Origin: Nitrospirota bacterium
GTDB lineage: Bacteria > Nitrospirota > Thermodesulfovibrionia > UBA6902
DNA: 35,336 nt
Direction of reading: 5' to 3'
Assembly: GCA_016215115.1 (NCBI GenBank)
Contig: JACRLN010000024.1
Location: 1-35,336 of the forward strand
The notes under the pieces are model-generated. The model saw nothing but the letters and a program-made list of their open reading frames with translations, ran no database searches and was not told where the DNA came from. Positions 33,229-35,336 of the stretch are shown here, piece by piece. How positions within the stretch are numbered: the stretch's first letter is position 1; every line of letters starts with the position of its first letter. The position numbers and the translations under genes are program-made.

Positions 33229-35336
33229 ATGACTGGAATGAGAATATATGAGCTGTCAAAAAAAATAAACGTAAGCAACAAGGAGATTATTGCCAAGCTT
33301 GCAGGAATAGGGATACAAGTAAAATCCCATATGTCGAATATTGATGATGATGTTGCTGAAAAGCTGATGAATATATTTGTAAAAATAGAAAAACCGAAGG
33401 CTGAGGGAAAACCTTTTCCTCCTAAAAAAGAACCTCTGGCAGCTAAAACGGTTGCTCTGAAAGAAACTCAAAAAACGGTTAAGCCTGCAGAAAGACCAGC
33501 GGGAGAAAAGGTAAAAGAAGCTGCAGTAAAAGAACTTCAGCCTGAAAAAACAATTAAACCCGTTACAGGAGAGAAAACAAAAGAAGTTAAACAACACGCT
33601 GAGAATGAGCCTGCTGTGTTCCCCAAAAGTATAGAAACTCCTTCAATAGAAGAAGATGAGATAATTGTTCCTGACAGATTTAAAAAAGAAATAGAACGCG
33701 GGAATATGGCAAAATTCAAGGCCAAACCCGGTATGCAGAGGGCCTTTGATTCTATAAGAAGAGTTGATGTCACAAAAAAAGCTCTGGATTTTAAACCTCA
33801 TTTTAAGAAACACGACAGAAAACCATTTGCCCAGAAAATTGAAACAGTTCCTGCCCCGACTACACAGCCGAGGAAACGCGTTCTTAAATTCCAGGAAGGT
33901 TCCACTGTAAAGGAATTTGCGGAACTTATAGGGCAGAAGATCAATGAAGTTATAAAGAAATTCATGGAACTTGGTTACATGACAACCATTAATCAGCCCC
34001 TGGATGCTGATGCAGCTCAGATTGTAGCGGAGGCATTTGGTTTAAAGCTTGAACTGACGAATGTTGAAAGTGAAGAATCTCTTCTTGAAGAAGCAGAGGT
34101 TGACGAATCTGTCCTCAGTCACCGCCCGCCGATTGTTACCATTATGGGTCATGTCGACCACGGGAAAACAACACTGCTCGATGCAATAAGACAGACAAAG
34201 GTTACCGAGACAGAAGCAGGAGGAATAACGCAGCATATCGGTGCATATAAAGTAAAACTGAAAGACAAGGAAATAACTTTCCTTGATACCCCTGGTCATG
34301 AGGCATTCACTATGATGAGGGCGAGAGGCGCAAAAGTAACCGATATCGTCGTTCTTGTGGTTGCAGCTGATGACAGTGTTATGCCTCAGACTATTGAAGC
34401 GATTGACCATGCCAAGGCTGCAAACGTGCCTATTGTTGCAGCAATAAATAAAATAGATAAACCAGAGGCAAATATTACAAGAGTTAAAAATGAACTGGCC
34501 CAGCATGGGGTGGTTTCTGAAGAATGGGGCGGACAGAATATATTTGTTGAAGTCTCTGCAAAGAAGAAAATCGGAATCGAAAAACTGCTCGAAATGATTT
34601 TGCTTCAGGCAGAGGTAATGGAACTGAAAGCAAATTACAACAGACTTGCAAAGGGGACCATTGTTGAAGCAAAACTTGACAAAGGCAGGGGACCGATAGG
34701 TACGGTTCTGGTCAATACAGGAGTGCTGAAAGTTGGAGACTCATTTCTTGTAGGGACTGTTGCCGGCAGGGTAAGGGCTCTTATTGACGATACCGGTAAA
34801 AAAATTGAAAAGGCCGGGCCTTCGACGCCTGTGGAAGTTATAGGATTCCCGGATGTCCCGCAGGCAGGCGATATCTTTATTGTCATGGAAGACGAAAGAA
34901 AAGCAAGACAGATAGCGATGAACAGGCTCCAGAAACAGAGAACCGCTACTGCTGCACAAATGAAGAAACTAACGCTGGACCAACTTTATGAAAAAGTAAA
35001 ACAGGGTGAAGTACGGGAGCTTAACGTAATTTTAAAAGCAGATGTTCAGGGTTCTGCAGAAGCAGTTAAAGATGCCCTTTCCAATATTTCACATCCAGAG
35101 GTTAAAGTGAACGTGATCCACTCAAGCACAGGCGGTATAAACGAATCAGATGTCATGCTCGCTACTGCATCAAATGCAATTATCATAGGATTTAACATAC
35201 GTCCTGACGCAAAGGCGTCTGCCCTTATAGAAAAAGAAGGCGTTGACGTCAGGCTCTATAATGTGATTTACGAAGCGATTGAAGATGTTAAAAAGGCACT
35301 TGAAGGACTCCTTGCACCTACCATCACTGAAAAAGT
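33229..35336 (+). CDS. infB: Translation initiation factor IF-2 (3' end beyond window)
   Basis: GTPase that brings initiator tRNA to the ribosome. 702 codons are present and the frame is open at the right edge. An N-terminal IF2N domain ([13 protein letters not shown]...) is followed by a Lys/Glu/Pro-rich linker and a second IF2N-like domain ([21 protein letters not shown]). The G domain has GHVDHGKT (307-314), DTPGHEAF and NKID. Domains II and III follow, with [10 protein letters not shown] near the end. AGGA lies 5 bp before the ATG at 33229. An in-frame ATG at 33238 is possible too. No nusA precedes it here. Confidence 0.96.
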   Translation, partial: MTGMRIYELSKKINVSNKEIIAKLAGIGIQVKSHMSNIDDDVAEKLMNIFVKIEKPKAEGKPFPPKKEPLAAKTVALKETQKTVKPAERPAGEKVKEAAVKELQPEKTIKPVTGEKTKEVKQHAENEPAVFPKSIETPSIEEDEIIVPDRFKKEIERGNMAKFKAKPGMQRAFDSIRRVDVTKKALDFKPHFKKHDRKPFAQKIETVPAPTTQPRKRVLKFQEGSTVKEFAELIGQKINEVIKKFMELGYMTTINQPLDADAAQIVAEAFGLKLELTNVESEESLLEEAEVDESVLSHRPPIVTIMGHVDHGKTTLLDAIRQTKVTETEAGGITQHIGAYKVKLKDKEITFLDTPGHEAFTMMRARGAKVTDIVVLVVAADDSVMPQTIEAIDHAKAANVPIVAAINKIDKPEANITRVKNELAQHGVVSEEWGGQNIFVEVSAKKKIGIEKLLEMILLQAEVMELKANYNRLAKGTIVEAKLDKGRGPIGTVLVNTGVLKVGDSFLVGTVAGRVRALIDDTGKKIEKAGPSTPVEVIGFPDVPQAGDIFIVMEDERKARQIAMNRLQKQRTATAAQMKKLTLDQLYEKVKQGEVRELNVILKADVQGSAEAVKDALSNISHPEVKVNVIHSSTGGINESDVMLATASNAIIIGFNIRPDAKASALIEKEGVDVRLYNVIYEAIEDVKKALEGLLAPTITEK

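Overview
The window is about 35 kb of bacterial chromosome, AT-leaning and densely packed, with mostly housekeeping genes. The murA-prmC-prfA-DUF1385 cluster, long-form HisG, zinc-type ribosomal proteins L31 and L28, a CAAX prenyl protease-related protein of the kind seen with exosortases, and abundant small intergenic repeats together suggest a Nitrospirota-like (or related delta-group) Gram-negative. That placement is an inference from gene content; there is no rRNA in the window to confirm it.

Layout. 1-8.6 kb: an AsmA-family protein, an alpha/beta hydrolase, hisG, a malic enzyme with an ACT domain, two membrane proteins (PQ-loop-like and CAAX protease-related) and a coupled M48 peptidase/DUF898 pair. 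9-15.2 kb, minus strand: rpmE, then a probable operon DUF1385-prfA-prmC-murA-hisD (release factor 1, the methylase that modifies it, the first committed step of peptidoglycan synthesis, the last step of histidine synthesis). 15.2-20 kb: rpsU-yqeY-NIF3-like and dnaG, a macromolecular-synthesis set broken up by relics of a DUF1016-like gene and an AlbA_2-type regulator and bracketed by two copies of a ~170-bp MITE-like element. 20-27 kb: panD, uvrD/pcrA-gatC, glmU and glmS. 26.7-28.9 kb: a radical SAM protein with a membrane glycosyltransferase. 28.9-32.1 kb, plus strand: tig-clpP-clpX, the protein folding/degradation operon. Then dciA and rpmB on the minus strand, and the first 702 codons of infB running off the right edge.

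The most unusual feature is not a gene. Short tandem arrays with a 7-bp period (sometimes 8 or 9) occur at a dozen or so places. They sit against gene starts and stops, lie inside prmC as heptad peptides, supply the tig stop codon and encode the GlmU tail. In addition there are three copies of a palindrome at gene 3' ends, two MITE copies, REP-like hairpins and two-hairpin repeats, one fragment of which appears to be inserted in frame in the glycosyltransferase. I saw no transposase, phage gene, CRISPR array, tRNA or rRNA, and no intact new defence system; the nearest to one is the decayed DUF1016-like/AlbA_2 pair.
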